This document shows positions 7,370 to 15,952 of a stretch of DNA of 52,642 nucleotides, piece after piece. Position 1 is the stretch's first letter, and each line of letters opens with the position of its first letter. The DNA is from Desulfarculaceae bacterium (GTDB taxonomy: Bacteria; Desulfobacterota; Desulfarculia; Desulfarculales; Desulfarculaceae). Made by a program: the position numbers and the translations under genes. The stretch lies in the NCBI GenBank assembly GCA_021737645.1, contig JAIPDO010000026.1, positions 1 through 52,642 of the forward strand, given 5' to 3'. The notes beneath the pieces are model-generated. The model was not told the origin of the DNA, did no database searches, and worked only from the letters and a program-made list of their open reading frames with translations.

Positions 7370-9808
7370 ATGAAACACCTGAAGCGCTGCTTGTTGGGGT
7401 TGGGCTTGGCGGTCCTTGCTGTCTTTTTGGGGGGCACCGGGCTGGCCGACCCGGTCGCGGCCGCCCCGCCTTCCAGCGCATCCTCGCCTCCGCAGATTTC
7501 GGGTCACCCCGCCGCCGGGCCGTCCCGCGCCCCCCGCTTTGTAAGTATTCGCATCGAGCATTCCGGCCGCGCTTTGGTGGCCGGCGAGACCGGCTTTCTC
7601 AAGCTGGAAGCGCGCATCGCCGCCCCCAAAGGCTCTTCCGGACAAGCCCTGGCCTGGGACCCGGGCGTAAAAGCGCCGGTGACCCTGTGGATCGCCTCTT
7701 CCAGCGGCAGCGGCATCGCCTTTCTGGACAAGGCCCACCCCGAGCGGCCCCGCCAGCACATCCTGGTCCATTTCACCAGCCCGCCGGGCAACTTGGCCGG
7801 GCCCCTGACCGCCCAGGTGGAATACTCCATCACCAGCCGCACCAAGGCCGGCAAGCACAGCTTCTGGCTGGACATCTTCGCGGAGCTTAAATCCCCGCAA
7901 GGGGGCCAGGTACACGACGCCGGGGCCCTGCGCCTGCCCTTTGAGGTGGACACCCATCTCAGGACCAAGCTGCTCATGCTGGCCGTGGTGGCGGCGGCGG
8001 TGTTTTTATTCATCGTGGAGTGGGTGAGGGTGGACGTGGTGGCCATCGTGATGATGGTCCTGCTGCCCGAGTTGGGCCTTTTGAACTCCTCGGACACCTT
8101 CCGGGGGCTGAGCAGCAACGCGGTGGTGGCCATCATCGGGGTGATGATCATCAGCTATGGTTTGAATCGCGCCGGGCTGGTCCACCGTATCATCCAGCCC
8201 ATCCTGGGCTTTGTCAGCAAAAGCCCCTCCCGCTTGGTGGTGACTTTTTCCGGCCTCATAGCGGCCATCTCCGGGGTGATGCAGAACACCGGCGCGGCGG
8301 TGCTGTTTTTGCCCGCCGTGCGCTCGGTCACCTTCCAGAAGCTCAAGGTGCCCATCTCCAGGGTGCTCATGCCCATCGGCATGGCCGCCATTCTGGGCGG
8401 CACCCTGACCATGATCGGCACCAGCCCCCTGATCCTGCTCAACGACATCCTGCCTCCGGGCATGCCCAAGTTCGGTTTCCTGGAACTGACCCCCATCGGC
8501 CTGGCTCTGGCCATAGGCGGCATAGCTTATCTCTCCACCGGCGGCATGCGCCTGCTGGCCAAGATCTCCGCCAACCAGTCCGCCTACCAGGCCGACAAGG
8601 GCGGCTCGCCGGATGACGGCTTTGTCAGCTCCTACCCCCTGGTCAAGGGCCCTTTCGAGATCGTGGTGCCCTCGGACTACCGGCCGGAACCGGACCCTCA
8701 AGGAGTGGCGCAGATCCGCCGGCGTTTTCTGGTGAACATCGTGGCCGTGGCCAAATCCGACGGCTCGTGCAATTTCTCCCCCCTGCCCAGCACCACCCTC
8801 CAGCCAGGCCTGTCCCTTTGCGCCTACGGCCCGGAAGAGGACGTCCGGTCATTTGTGCGCCAATACGGCCTGGTCCTCAAGGACCGGCCCCAGGCGTTCA
8901 AGGACACCATGTTCAACCCCTCCCTGGCGGGCATCGTCGAGGGAGTGGTATCGCCGCGCTCCAGCTTGATCGGCCAGACCATCAAAGAGATTCGCTTCCG
9001 GGAGACCTTCGGGGTGAATCCCCTGGCGGTGCATCAGGCCGGGCACACTTATTATCAAGAGTTGGCCGACCTGCCTTTGCAGGCAGGCGACACCCTGCTC
9101 TTGCACGGCACCTGGGAAAAGTTCCATGCCCTGCAGGACTTTCACCAGAACTTCATCATCATCACTCCCTTTGAGCAGGAGTTCCACAAGCCGGAAAAGG
9201 CCAAGTGGGCCCTGATCAGCTTCCTCGTCGCCTTGGTGATGATGATCGTCTCCAGCTTTTATTTTCAAAACCTCCCCTACAACCCCATTCCCCTGTCGGT
9301 GTGCCTGATGGTGGGGGCCGTGGGCATGGTGCTTTTCAAGGTCATCACCATCAGCGAGGCCTACCACGCGGTGGATTGGCGCACCGTGTTTTTGCTGGGA
9401 GGATTGATTCCCCTGGGCATGGCCGTGGACCAGACCGGCACGGCCAACTGGATCGCCAAGGGCATCGTCCTAGGCCTGGGCAGCCTCATGTCGCCTCTGC
9501 TGCTGCTGGTGGTGTTGGCGGTGTTGAGCGCCGCCTTCACCCTGGTCATCTCCAACGTGGGGGCCGCCACCCTGCTGGTGCCCCTGGGTATCTCCATCGC
9601 CCACCAGATCGGCATAGACCCCCGGGTGGCGGCCATCGTGGTGGGGCTGGGGGTCTCCAACTCCTTCATGTTGCCCACCCACCAGGTCAACGCCCTGTAC
9701 ATGGGGCCGGGCGAGTACCGCACCAGGGACTACATCCAGATCGGCGGCATCCTGAGCTTTATTTACATGTCCGTTCTGGTGGTCATGACCTACATGTTCT
9801 ATCTGTAG
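7370..9808 (+). CDS. SLC13-family anion permease with RCK-C domains and exported N-terminal domain
   Basis: The ~812-residue protein has a signal peptide (residues ~1-30), a ~150-residue extracytoplasmic beta-type domain (APRFVSIRIEHSGRALVAGE...), then membrane segments of an SLC13/CitMHS-type permease split by a cytoplasmic insert of two TrkA-C (RCK-C) domains (residues ~430-600). Permease signatures include GVMIISYGLNRAG, GVMQNTGAAVLFLPA and SNVGAATLLVPLG. The family moves sulfate, dicarboxylates or similar anions with sodium. In a sulfate-reducing-type organism a sulfur oxyanion is attractive but unproven. The ATG at 7370 with AGGGGG about 12 bases upstream is preferred to GTG 7358, which overlaps that Shine-Dalgarno sequence. 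The N-terminal extracytoplasmic domain is unusual for this family. Confidence 0.82.
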   Translation: MKHLKRCLLGLGLAVLAVFLGGTGLADPVAAAPPSSASSPPQISGHPAAGPSRAPRFVSIRIEHSGRALVAGETGFLKLEARIAAPKGSSGQALAWDPGVKAPVTLWIASSSGSGIAFLDKAHPERPRQHILVHFTSPPGNLAGPLTAQVEYSITSRTKAGKHSFWLDIFAELKSPQGGQVHDAGALRLPFEVDTHLRTKLLMLAVVAAAVFLFIVEWVRVDVVAIVMMVLLPELGLLNSSDTFRGLSSNAVVAIIGVMIISYGLNRAGLVHRIIQPILGFVSKSPSRLVVTFSGLIAAISGVMQNTGAAVLFLPAVRSVTFQKLKVPISRVLMPIGMAAILGGTLTMIGTSPLILLNDILPPGMPKFGFLELTPIGLALAIGGIAYLSTGGMRLLAKISANQSAYQADKGGSPDDGFVSSYPLVKGPFEIVVPSDYRPEPDPQGVAQIRRRFLVNIVAVAKSDGSCNFSPLPSTTLQPGLSLCAYGPEEDVRSFVRQYGLVLKDRPQAFKDTMFNPSLAGIVEGVVSPRSSLIGQTIKEIRFRETFGVNPLAVHQAGHTYYQELADLPLQAGDTLLLHGTWEKFHALQDFHQNFIIITPFEQEFHKPEKAKWALISFLVALVMMIVSSFYFQNLPYNPIPLSVCLMVGAVGMVLFKVITISEAYHAVDWRTVFLLGGLIPLGMAVDQTGTANWIAKGIVLGLGSLMSPLLLLVVLAVLSAAFTLVISNVGAATLLVPLGISIAHQIGIDPRVAAIVVGLGVSNSFMLPTHQVNALYMGPGEYRTRDYIQIGGILSFIYMSVLVVMTYMFYL

Positions 9809-9920
9809 CTGGCCGGGGCGCGCCCCGCGCGACGGGTTGACCGGTGGGATTTTTATGAGCTATCGTTGACCGGGGGACTGGCGGCGCCGTCGCGCTCGCC
9901 AAATCACATCGCCATAAATT

Positions 9921-9938
9921 TTGTAGATTGATCTACAA
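9921..9938. promoter_or_regulatory. Perfect 8-bp palindrome, putative operator
   Basis: TTGTAGAT-TG-ATCTACAA is an exact dyad lying 27 bases before the ATG of the secreted protein gene. It sits in an AT-rich stretch where a promoter is expected, and fits a dimeric repressor or activator site. No regulator gene is adjacent. Confidence 0.45.
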
Positions 9939-9964
9939 CTAATTTTGCTTGATCTGGGGGGATC

Positions 9965-10351
9965 ATGTCACATTGCATCAAGGCCCTAATCGTGTGCGCA
10001 ATCTTACTGGCCGTTCCACCCGTGGCGGCAAACGCGGCCTGTTCCAAGGCCTATGACAAGCTGGATGGTGATTGCGACGCTTTTTTGCAGTCCGCTTATG
10101 CGCCGGGCATGGCGGTTTTTAACTCATGCCAGACCAAGTGCGAGAGCGACGATGGCGGGGTGCTGGTCATCAAGATGATAATCAGATTCCAGGGGGGCAT
10201 CCTGGGCACCCCTTACATCCTCAAGGGGCGCGTGATTATCGACGCCAACCGCCAACTCATGAAAACCAAGTGGGCCTATTGGAACTCGCCGCTGACCCCT
10301 CTGAACCGGACCGAGCACATCGAGACCAAAAAGGACAAATGGAATTTTTAG
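9965..10351 (+). CDS. Small secreted protein of unknown function
   Basis: This 128-residue protein has a clear signal peptide (MSHCIKALIVCAILLAVPPV...ANA) and a mature part of ~105 residues with five cysteines (CSKAYDKLDGDC, CQTKCESDDG). I do not recognise the family. The cysteines suggest disulfides in the periplasm or outside the cell. GGGGG lies just upstream of the ATG, and an exact palindrome lies at 9921-9938. Downstream there is no coupled gene. Confidence 0.6.
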   Translation: MSHCIKALIVCAILLAVPPVAANAACSKAYDKLDGDCDAFLQSAYAPGMAVFNSCQTKCESDDGGVLVIKMIIRFQGGILGTPYILKGRVIIDANRQLMKTKWAYWNSPLTPLNRTEHIETKKDKWNF

Positions 10352-10525
10352 GGTTTGTTGTCGTAGATCAAGGTGCTGCCGCCGTTGGGTGCCCAGGCCC
10401 AGGGCGTGGCGATCCCTCTGCCTGACGGCGCGGGGTGAGGGCGATCGTCAGCGCACCGGGCAAAGGGAGCGTAAAGTATTGGCTGGGCCCAGCTACCGCG
10501 GGCCTAGGAAATGAAGCCGATCGGA

Positions 10526-10729
10526 CTAGTCGTCCAGGACCTTGGCCTTTTGCTCTTCGTATTGATCTTTGGTGATGGCCCCGCTTTTATAGGCCCTTTG
10601 CAGGTCGATCAGTTGCTGCCCCTGGGAAACGGTGGTGTTCTGGTTGCTCACATCGGCCCCACCGCAACCGGCCAGGGCGACGGAAAGACCAAACATGGCA
10701 ATAAAAATGATGCTGTAGATAGTTTTCAT
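10526..10729 (-). CDS. Small lipoprotein with SHOCT domain
   Basis: The 67-residue product has a lipoprotein signal (MKTIYSIIFIAMFGLSVALAGC) with lipobox LAGC, then a SHOCT motif at the C-terminus (LIDLQRAYKSGAITKDQYEEQKAKVL). SHOCT segments are short oligomerisation helices found at the ends of many proteins. GAGGG lies seven to eight bases before the ATG. The function is unknown. It is flanked by genes on the other strand, so it is a single-gene unit. Confidence 0.8.
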   Translation of the reverse strand: MKTIYSIIFIAMFGLSVALAGCGGADVSNQNTTVSQGQQLIDLQRAYKSGAITKDQYEEQKAKVLDD

Positions 10730-10981
10730 GCTGTGTCCCTCAAGCTAAGCAGCAGACGCCGCGCTTCAACTAAAGTTCGTATGCTCCCATGGCAATCCGA
10801 TTGGCCTTAGGTTCGGCCATAGTAGCCCGTTTTGTTCGTCCTGGCAATCCTGCGCCGGTCTTCAGGGTGTTTCATATATATTTTTGCTTGGGGGGCTTAT
10901 AATCAGGGCTCGACCCCGGCACCCGTTTAGGGGATTTTAGTGAAGTTGCCTACTTGGGCATCACAAGGGATACGGTGACCA

Positions 10982-12313
10982 TTGCAAGCGCCTGCCCCCC
11001 CTCCGGCCGCACAGCAGCCTGAAGCTACACCTTTGTCCATCTCCCGCCTGCGCTCTTTTGGCGAGTGGGCCATGCGTCCGCCTGGGTCCAGCCTGGAGGG
11101 CGTCTCCTATTTGGTCTTTTTCGCCCTACTGTTGGCGGTGCGCTTGCCCCGGGTGTTTCTGGAGGGGCGGTTTTGGGCGGAAGAGGGTCGGGTCCATTTT
11201 GAAAACGCCTGGAATCTGCCCTGGCACGACGCCCTGCTGTTTTCCTATGCCGGGTATCTGAACCTTACGGCCAATGCCATCGGGCTTATTGCCTGCTATC
11301 TGCCCCCCCTGTGGGCCGCGCCCTATGTGAACACCGGCCTGGCCCTCATTATTCAGTGCCTGCCCGCGGTCCTCATCCTGACCAGCCGCCTGGACTGGCT
11401 GCGCCACCGGGCGGTGCTGGTGGCCGCGTTGCTGCTCATCGCCACCCCGCCCCATTCCGAGGAGGTATGGCTAAACTCCATATGCAGCCAGTACCACCTC
11501 ACCATGGCCGCTGGCATAATCTTGGCCCTGGAAAGTCGCGGCGGACTGGTGGGTGTGCTGCGCCTGGCGGTGCTGTTGTTGGCCACCCTTAGCGCGCCCA
11601 TGTCCTGGGTGCTGGCCCCGCTGTTCGTCCTGCGGGCCGTGCTGGAGCGTTCCGGGCCCAGAGTATGGCAAGCCCTGGTGGTGGCCCTTGGGGTGGCCAT
11701 CCAGTTGCTATGGTTCTTCGCTGCCACCCCGGGCCGCGAAGTCGGCATTTCCCCGTCCCTGTTGGGCGCCATCGTTCTGGCCAAGCATGTGATCATTCCC
11801 TTGGTCCCCACTCCCTTGGACTCCAAGCTCATCGGCCTGTTCGCCCGTGATTTCAGCATTGCCGGAGGGCCGCTATGGCCCCTGGCCTTGGCGGCGGTGT
11901 TGTTCGCGGTCCTGGCCTGGGGGGCGCTGCGCCGCCCCAAGGAAGCGCCCTTGTGGTTCCTACTGACCGGGGCGATCATCGCCACCGGCGCTTACGCCGG
12001 GTCGCTGGGAAACAAAGTGGATCTTCTGGTGGTGTTGTCGGGAAATCGCTACCCCTTTGGACCCCAGGTGCTGTTCGGGCTGACCGTGCTGGGCCTGGCC
12101 ATGCTCCTGCGGGGAAGGGCCCGTGTGTGGGCCCGTGCCGTGGTGATCTGGCTGCTGGTGGTGGGCATGTGGGGCTATTTCGCCTTTGCCGGGCCGGGCC
12201 AGGTGCAAGACGGGCCGCCGTGGCTGCCCGAGGTGCAGAAGTGGCAGCAAGACCACAACTACCGCATGAAGATATGGCCGCCCGGCTGGTCCATGGGCCT
12301 GCCGCCCAAGTGA
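10982..12313 (+). CDS. Polytopic membrane protein, possibly GT-C-like
   Basis: The ~443-residue protein has about ten to twelve hydrophobic segments, beginning LEGVSYLVFFALLLAVRLPR. An early loop (EGRFWAEEGRVHFENAW) places acidic residues after the first membrane helix, as in GT-C-fold glycosyltransferases that use lipid-linked sugars, but I cannot match it to a named family. The frame has an in-frame stop at 10976, and the first usable codon is TTG at 10982 with AAGGGA about 11 bases before it. An ATG at 11071 would shorten it by about 30 residues. The Tat-exported protein gene follows at a distance of 67 bases. Confidence 0.65.
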   Translation: MQAPAPPPAAQQPEATPLSISRLRSFGEWAMRPPGSSLEGVSYLVFFALLLAVRLPRVFLEGRFWAEEGRVHFENAWNLPWHDALLFSYAGYLNLTANAIGLIACYLPPLWAAPYVNTGLALIIQCLPAVLILTSRLDWLRHRAVLVAALLLIATPPHSEEVWLNSICSQYHLTMAAGIILALESRGGLVGVLRLAVLLLATLSAPMSWVLAPLFVLRAVLERSGPRVWQALVVALGVAIQLLWFFAATPGREVGISPSLLGAIVLAKHVIIPLVPTPLDSKLIGLFARDFSIAGGPLWPLALAAVLFAVLAWGALRRPKEAPLWFLLTGAIIATGAYAGSLGNKVDLLVVLSGNRYPFGPQVLFGLTVLGLAMLLRGRARVWARAVVIWLLVVGMWGYFAFAGPGQVQDGPPWLPEVQKWQQDHNYRMKIWPPGWSMGLPPK

Positions 12314-12380
12314 CCCAGGCCCTGGGCGCACCGCACCTTTGCTAATATGGGAGACGACCATATCAATTGGTAGGTCGGCA

Positions 12381-13196
12381 ATGACGGACTCCTTGATGAC
12401 TCGCCGCGCCTTTTTGTCCCAGGGCCTGGTGTCCGCCGGAGGCTGCGCCTTTGCCCTGGCCCTTGGGGCCACGCCCGGCCTGGCCGGCGGCGGCTATTAC
12501 CAGCGCCACCGGGCCGAGCTGATCAAGACCTTCGAGGACACCAACCAGGGCGCGGCGCAGTACCTGGCCGCCGGGCACGGCAAGGCCCTGGCCCGTGAGG
12601 TTTGCGCCGAGGCGTCGCGGGGGTTCCGAGAACTGTTGCCCGGCCTGCCCGAGGTGGGCGGCGAGCAAAATTTGATGGTCGAATACGTCTCCGTGGCCGC
12701 CTGGTACGTGGCCTATTACCGGCCCTTTCTCAAGCGGGGCTTGAGCGCCGAGGACCTGGGCCGCATGATCTACCAACTCAACCTCATGCAGTACAAGTCA
12801 ACCCCTGCGGCCCAACTGGCCCGGCAGGGGCGGGAGCGTTTCAGCCCGGCCTATCTGGTCCGGATGAAGCACTGGGCGGCCTGGACCCAAGAGCGCCGGT
12901 ACCCGGCCAACTGGGTGGCCCGCTTTATTCAGGGCGACGGCCAGGGCTTTGACTATGGCTACGACTACAGCCAGTGCGCCCTGGTGAAGTATTTCCAGGC
13001 CCATGACGCCACGGCCGCGGCCCCCTACGTGTGCATCAACGACTTTGCCCGCAGCAAGGCCTATGGCACCGGGCTGTCCCGCCAAGGCACTTTGGCCATG
13101 GGCTATCCCCGCTGCGACTTTCGCTACAAGCAGGGCCGCCCGGTGACTCAGGGCTGGCAGAGCGAGGTGGCCAAGATAAAGAAGATGGGGGGATGA
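12381..13196 (+). CDS. Exported protein of unknown function with Tat-like signal
   Basis: The ~271-residue protein starts MTDSLMTRRAFLSQGL, a good twin-arginine signal (TRRAFL) followed by a hydrophobic stretch and GLAGGGYYQRH. The mature part is helical, with aromatic-rich segments and no recognisable motif. A longer frame start at 12339 is rejected because it would bury the Tat signal. Tat export suggests folding or a cofactor in the cytoplasm before transport. It may be co-transcribed with the membrane protein upstream. Confidence 0.65.
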   Translation: MTDSLMTRRAFLSQGLVSAGGCAFALALGATPGLAGGGYYQRHRAELIKTFEDTNQGAAQYLAAGHGKALAREVCAEASRGFRELLPGLPEVGGEQNLMVEYVSVAAWYVAYYRPFLKRGLSAEDLGRMIYQLNLMQYKSTPAAQLARQGRERFSPAYLVRMKHWAAWTQERRYPANWVARFIQGDGQGFDYGYDYSQCALVKYFQAHDATAAAPYVCINDFARSKAYGTGLSRQGTLAMGYPRCDFRYKQGRPVTQGWQSEVAKIKKMGG

Positions 13197-13424
13197 GGAC
13201 CGGAGGGGGCGGCGGTTAGCGGCCCGCACTTTGTTGAAGTATTTAGTTGACAGGGGCCGCTTTAGCTATACACTTGCCTTTCAAGAAGACCACACTGCCC
13301 GACTCTCCGCTAGACGTGCCGGCGAAATCACGCCTTCATCATAGCAGAAAAATTAGGCTTTTTGGTTCAGTACGACCCCCCACGAGGGTGGTTTTGTTCA
13401 ACTATTTTTTAAGGACCACGAATT
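13197..13424 (+). promoter_or_regulatory. Long leader region of the RRM protein gene
   Basis: This 228-base gap has a TTGACA at about 13247 but no well-spaced -10 hexamer. The distal part is T-rich and contains a short CCAC/GTGG hairpin ahead of AAGGACC and the ATG. Long unstructured leaders are common for cold-induced RNA-binding protein genes; that link is inference. Confidence 0.35.
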
Positions 13425-13694
13425 ATGGCAACCAGTATCTATGTAGGCAACCTTTCTTATGACTCCACCGAGCAGGGCATCCGTCAGCTTTTCGAGCAGT
13501 ACGGTGAAGTCCTTTCCGTCAAGATGATCGAGGACCGGGACACCGGTCGGCCGCGCGGCTTCGGCTTCGTGGAGATGGACGCTTCTGGCGCCAGCTCCGC
13601 CATCCAGGCCCTCAACGGCACCGACTTGGACGGCAGGACCTTGAAGGTCAATGAGGCCAAGCCCCGCGAGTCTCGTCCGCCCCAACGTTGGTAG
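13425..13694 (+). CDS. RRM-type RNA-binding protein
   Basis: This 89-residue protein is a single RNA recognition motif. RNP2 is IYVGNL at residues 5-10 and RNP1 is RGFGFVEM at residues ~44-51, with the aromatic pair in RNP1 that stacks on RNA bases. The short tail PRESRPPQRW is basic. Such small bacterial RRM proteins bind single-stranded RNA and are often cold-induced in cyanobacteria and proteobacteria. It is followed by a strong terminator and then a RhlE-like helicase, a suggestive pairing for RNA remodelling. Confidence 0.92.
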   Translation: MATSIYVGNLSYDSTEQGIRQLFEQYGEVLSVKMIEDRDTGRPRGFGFVEMDASGASSAIQALNGTDLDGRTLKVNEAKPRESRPPQRW

Positions 13695-13728
13695 TCTAGA
13701 CCTACACCACGACGCATACACCAGACGA

Positions 13729-13765
13729 CCCCGCTTCGGCCTGGCCGAAGCGGGGATCGTTTTTA
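13729..13765 (+). terminator. Intrinsic terminator after the RRM gene
   Basis: CCCCGCTTCGGC and GCCGAAGCGGGG form a perfect 12-bp stem around a 3-base loop, followed by ATCGTTTTTA. It separates the RRM gene from the helicase, allowing the helicase to receive only read-through or its own promoter. Confidence 0.85.
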
Positions 13766-13824
13766 TTATCAGGAGGATGGAGCCTTGGGTTCTCGTCCTC
13801 ACCGTCCCAAGGAAGAACCACAAG

Positions 13825-15060
13825 ATGTCCGATACTCCTATTAATTCCTTTGACCAACTAGCCCTGTGTGGCCCTCTGCGCAAGGCGCTGGCCGGCCTGG
13901 GCTACCAGACCCCGACGCCGGTGCAGGCCACCGCCATTCCTCCTTTGCTCCAGGGGCGAGACCTGCTGGGATGCTCCCAGACCGGAACCGGCAAGACCGC
14001 CGCTTTCGCCCTGCCCATCCTGCAAAAATTCTCCTCCAACCGCAAGCGGCCCGCCCGCTGCTCCACCCGCGCTTTGGTGCTCACCCCCACCAGGGAACTG
14101 GCCGTCCAGATTAGCGACAGCTTTAGAGACTATGGGCGCTATGTGGGCCTCAAGCAGGTGGTGATCTACGGTGGAGTGGGGATGCACCCCCAGATCAGAG
14201 CCTGCACCAATGGCGTTGACGTGGTGGTGGCCACCCCGGGCCGTCTACTGGACCTCATCGGCCGGGGCTATCTGCGCTTGGACAAGCTGGAAGTGTTTGT
14301 CCTGGACGAGGCCGACCGCATGCTGGATATGGGCTTTTTGCCGGATATCAAACGGTTGCTGACCCTGATCCCCCAGAAGCGCCAGAGCCTGTTTTTCTCG
14401 GCCACCATGCCGCCCACTATCGCCAAGCTGGCCGACAACATCCTCACCGACCCGGTGAAGATCCAAATTTCCCCCGCCGCCACCCCGGTGGAGCGCATTG
14501 ACCAGCGAGTGCTGTTCGTGTCCCAGACGGACAAGCGCGTGCTGTTGGGCGAGGTGCTCAAGGACGACCTGACCGACCGGGTTTTGGTGTTCACCCGCAC
14601 CAAGCACGGGGCTGACCGGGTGGTCCGCCAACTGATGGATGGCAAGGTGAGGGCCGAGGCCATTCACGGCAACAAGTCGCAGAATGCCCGGCAAAAGGCC
14701 TTGTCCAACTTCCGCAACGGCCACACCAGGGTGCTGGTGGCCACGGACATAGCCTCCCGGGGCATTGACGTGGAAGGCATCACCCACGTGATCAACTACG
14801 ACCTGCCCAACGAGCCCGAGAGCTACGTGCACCGCATCGGGCGCACCGCCCGCGCCGGCAACGACGGCGTGGCCATATCCTTCTGTGCTCCCAAGGAAAA
14901 GTCCTTTTTGCGCGACATAGAGCGCCTGATTCACCAGTCGGTTCCGGTGCAGGACACCCGCGCCTATGGCGTGTCGGGCTACACGCCCCGCAGCCGGCCC
15001 GCGGCGCGTCCGCCTCGCCCCCGCCACGGCCAAGGCCGTAGGCGCATGGCCGCCGCCTAA
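13825..15060 (+). CDS. DEAD-box RNA helicase, RhlE-like
   Basis: The ~411-residue protein has all core motifs: Q motif (GYQTPTPVQ), motif I (QTGTGKT), Ia (PTRELA), TPGRLLD, motif II DEAD, motif III SAT, and motif VI HRIGRTARAG. It unwinds RNA duplexes with ATP, probably in ribosome assembly or mRNA decay. The C-terminal tail (RSRPAARPPRPRHGQGRRR) is short and basic, like RhlE. The ATG at 13825 with AAGGAAG about 10 bases upstream is preferred; the longer frame from 13651 runs back through the terminator and RRM gene. No terminator is strong until 15215. Confidence 0.93.
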   Translation: MSDTPINSFDQLALCGPLRKALAGLGYQTPTPVQATAIPPLLQGRDLLGCSQTGTGKTAAFALPILQKFSSNRKRPARCSTRALVLTPTRELAVQISDSFRDYGRYVGLKQVVIYGGVGMHPQIRACTNGVDVVVATPGRLLDLIGRGYLRLDKLEVFVLDEADRMLDMGFLPDIKRLLTLIPQKRQSLFFSATMPPTIAKLADNILTDPVKIQISPAATPVERIDQRVLFVSQTDKRVLLGEVLKDDLTDRVLVFTRTKHGADRVVRQLMDGKVRAEAIHGNKSQNARQKALSNFRNGHTRVLVATDIASRGIDVEGITHVINYDLPNEPESYVHRIGRTARAGNDGVAISFCAPKEKSFLRDIERLIHQSVPVQDTRAYGVSGYTPRSRPAARPPRPRHGQGRRRMAAA

Positions 15061-15213
15061 CCCCGCGGCCCGGCTGCATGCGCGGTAAGCATTAAAGCGC
15101 TTGCTGTAGCATGACCGGCCCGGATGCCCGGTGGAAGCTTGGACGCTGTTAAAGCATAAACTTTAATACGTGGCCGCCGCTACCCCGATCCCGGCCCGGC
15201 TCAACGCAAAATT

Positions 15214-15257
15214 AACACCCCCCGGCCCGCGATAATGCGGCCGGGGGGTGTCTTTTT
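15214..15257 (+). terminator. Intrinsic terminator between rhlE-like and cysC genes
   Basis: ACACCCCCCGGCC and GGCCGGGGGGTGT are a perfect 13-bp inverted repeat followed by CTTTTT. The genes on each side converge, so it may act for both. Confidence 0.8.
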
Positions 15258-15308
15258 CCAGCGAAACCGGCAGTGAACTAAATCTGCCTATAGTAGGTAT
15301 CTACATTA

Positions 15309-15905
15309 TTACCCGACGGTTATGATCCCCTTATCTCGAAGGGCGCGCAGAAGCTGGGCCATGCAGCCGGGATGTTGCGTGTTCTCGGTGTCCACGATGA
15401 TCTCCGAGGTCACCGACACCTCGAAGGGCGCGTCTATGCCGGTCATGTTGGCGATCTCGCCCTTGCGGGCCCGCGCGTACAGGCCCTTGGGGTCACGGGT
15501 TTCGCAGGTGGCCAGAGAGCACTTCACAAAACATTCGCAGTAGTCGTGCCCGTCCAGAATCTCGCGCACCATCTGGCGGTTGGACTCCAGGGGGGTGATG
15601 AAGGACACGATGACCAGGGAGCCCGCCTTGGCCATCAGGCGGGCGATCTCCGCTGCCCGGCGCAGGTTTTCGGTGCGGTCGGCTTCGGAGAAGCCCAGGT
15701 CGCGGTTCAGGCGCTTGCGCACCTGGTCGCCGTCCAAGAAGGAGACCCAGTTGCCGTGCTTGGTGAGGACTTCCCGCAGGGAGCCCGCCAGGGTGGACTT
15801 GCCGCTGCCCGGCATGCCGAAAAACCAGACAACGCCGCTTTTGGTGGAAATGTTTTTCTCAAGGATATCGGGACAAGTGCTTGTTGGTAATTCTTGGGTA
15901 GTCAT
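15309..15905 (-). CDS. cysC: Adenylylsulfate (APS) kinase
   Basis: The ~198-residue protein has the P-loop GMPGSGKST (residues ~30-38), the APS-binding FLDGDQVRKRLNRDLGFS segment, TENLRRAAEIA, and the C-terminal GIDAPFEVSV...EIIVDT signature. It makes PAPS from adenylylsulfate and ATP. The start is the ATG at 15905 (MTTQELPTS); the longer frame to 16277 overlaps the sulfotransferase and is not coding. It is the last gene of a four-gene unit containing a sulfotransferase, so the PAPS is probably used as sulfuryl donor and not for sulfur assimilation. Annotated elsewhere as adenylyl-sulfate kinase. Confidence 0.93.
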   Translation of the reverse strand: MTTQELPTSTCPDILEKNISTKSGVVWFFGMPGSGKSTLAGSLREVLTKHGNWVSFLDGDQVRKRLNRDLGFSEADRTENLRRAAEIARLMAKAGSLVIVSFITPLESNRQMVREILDGHDYCECFVKCSLATCETRDPKGLYARARKGEIANMTGIDAPFEVSVTSEIIVDTENTQHPGCMAQLLRALRDKGIITVG

Positions 15906-15952
15906 TGCTTCACCAAATTTCGTGGCTAACGCCCTTGAGCCGGGCTGATATA

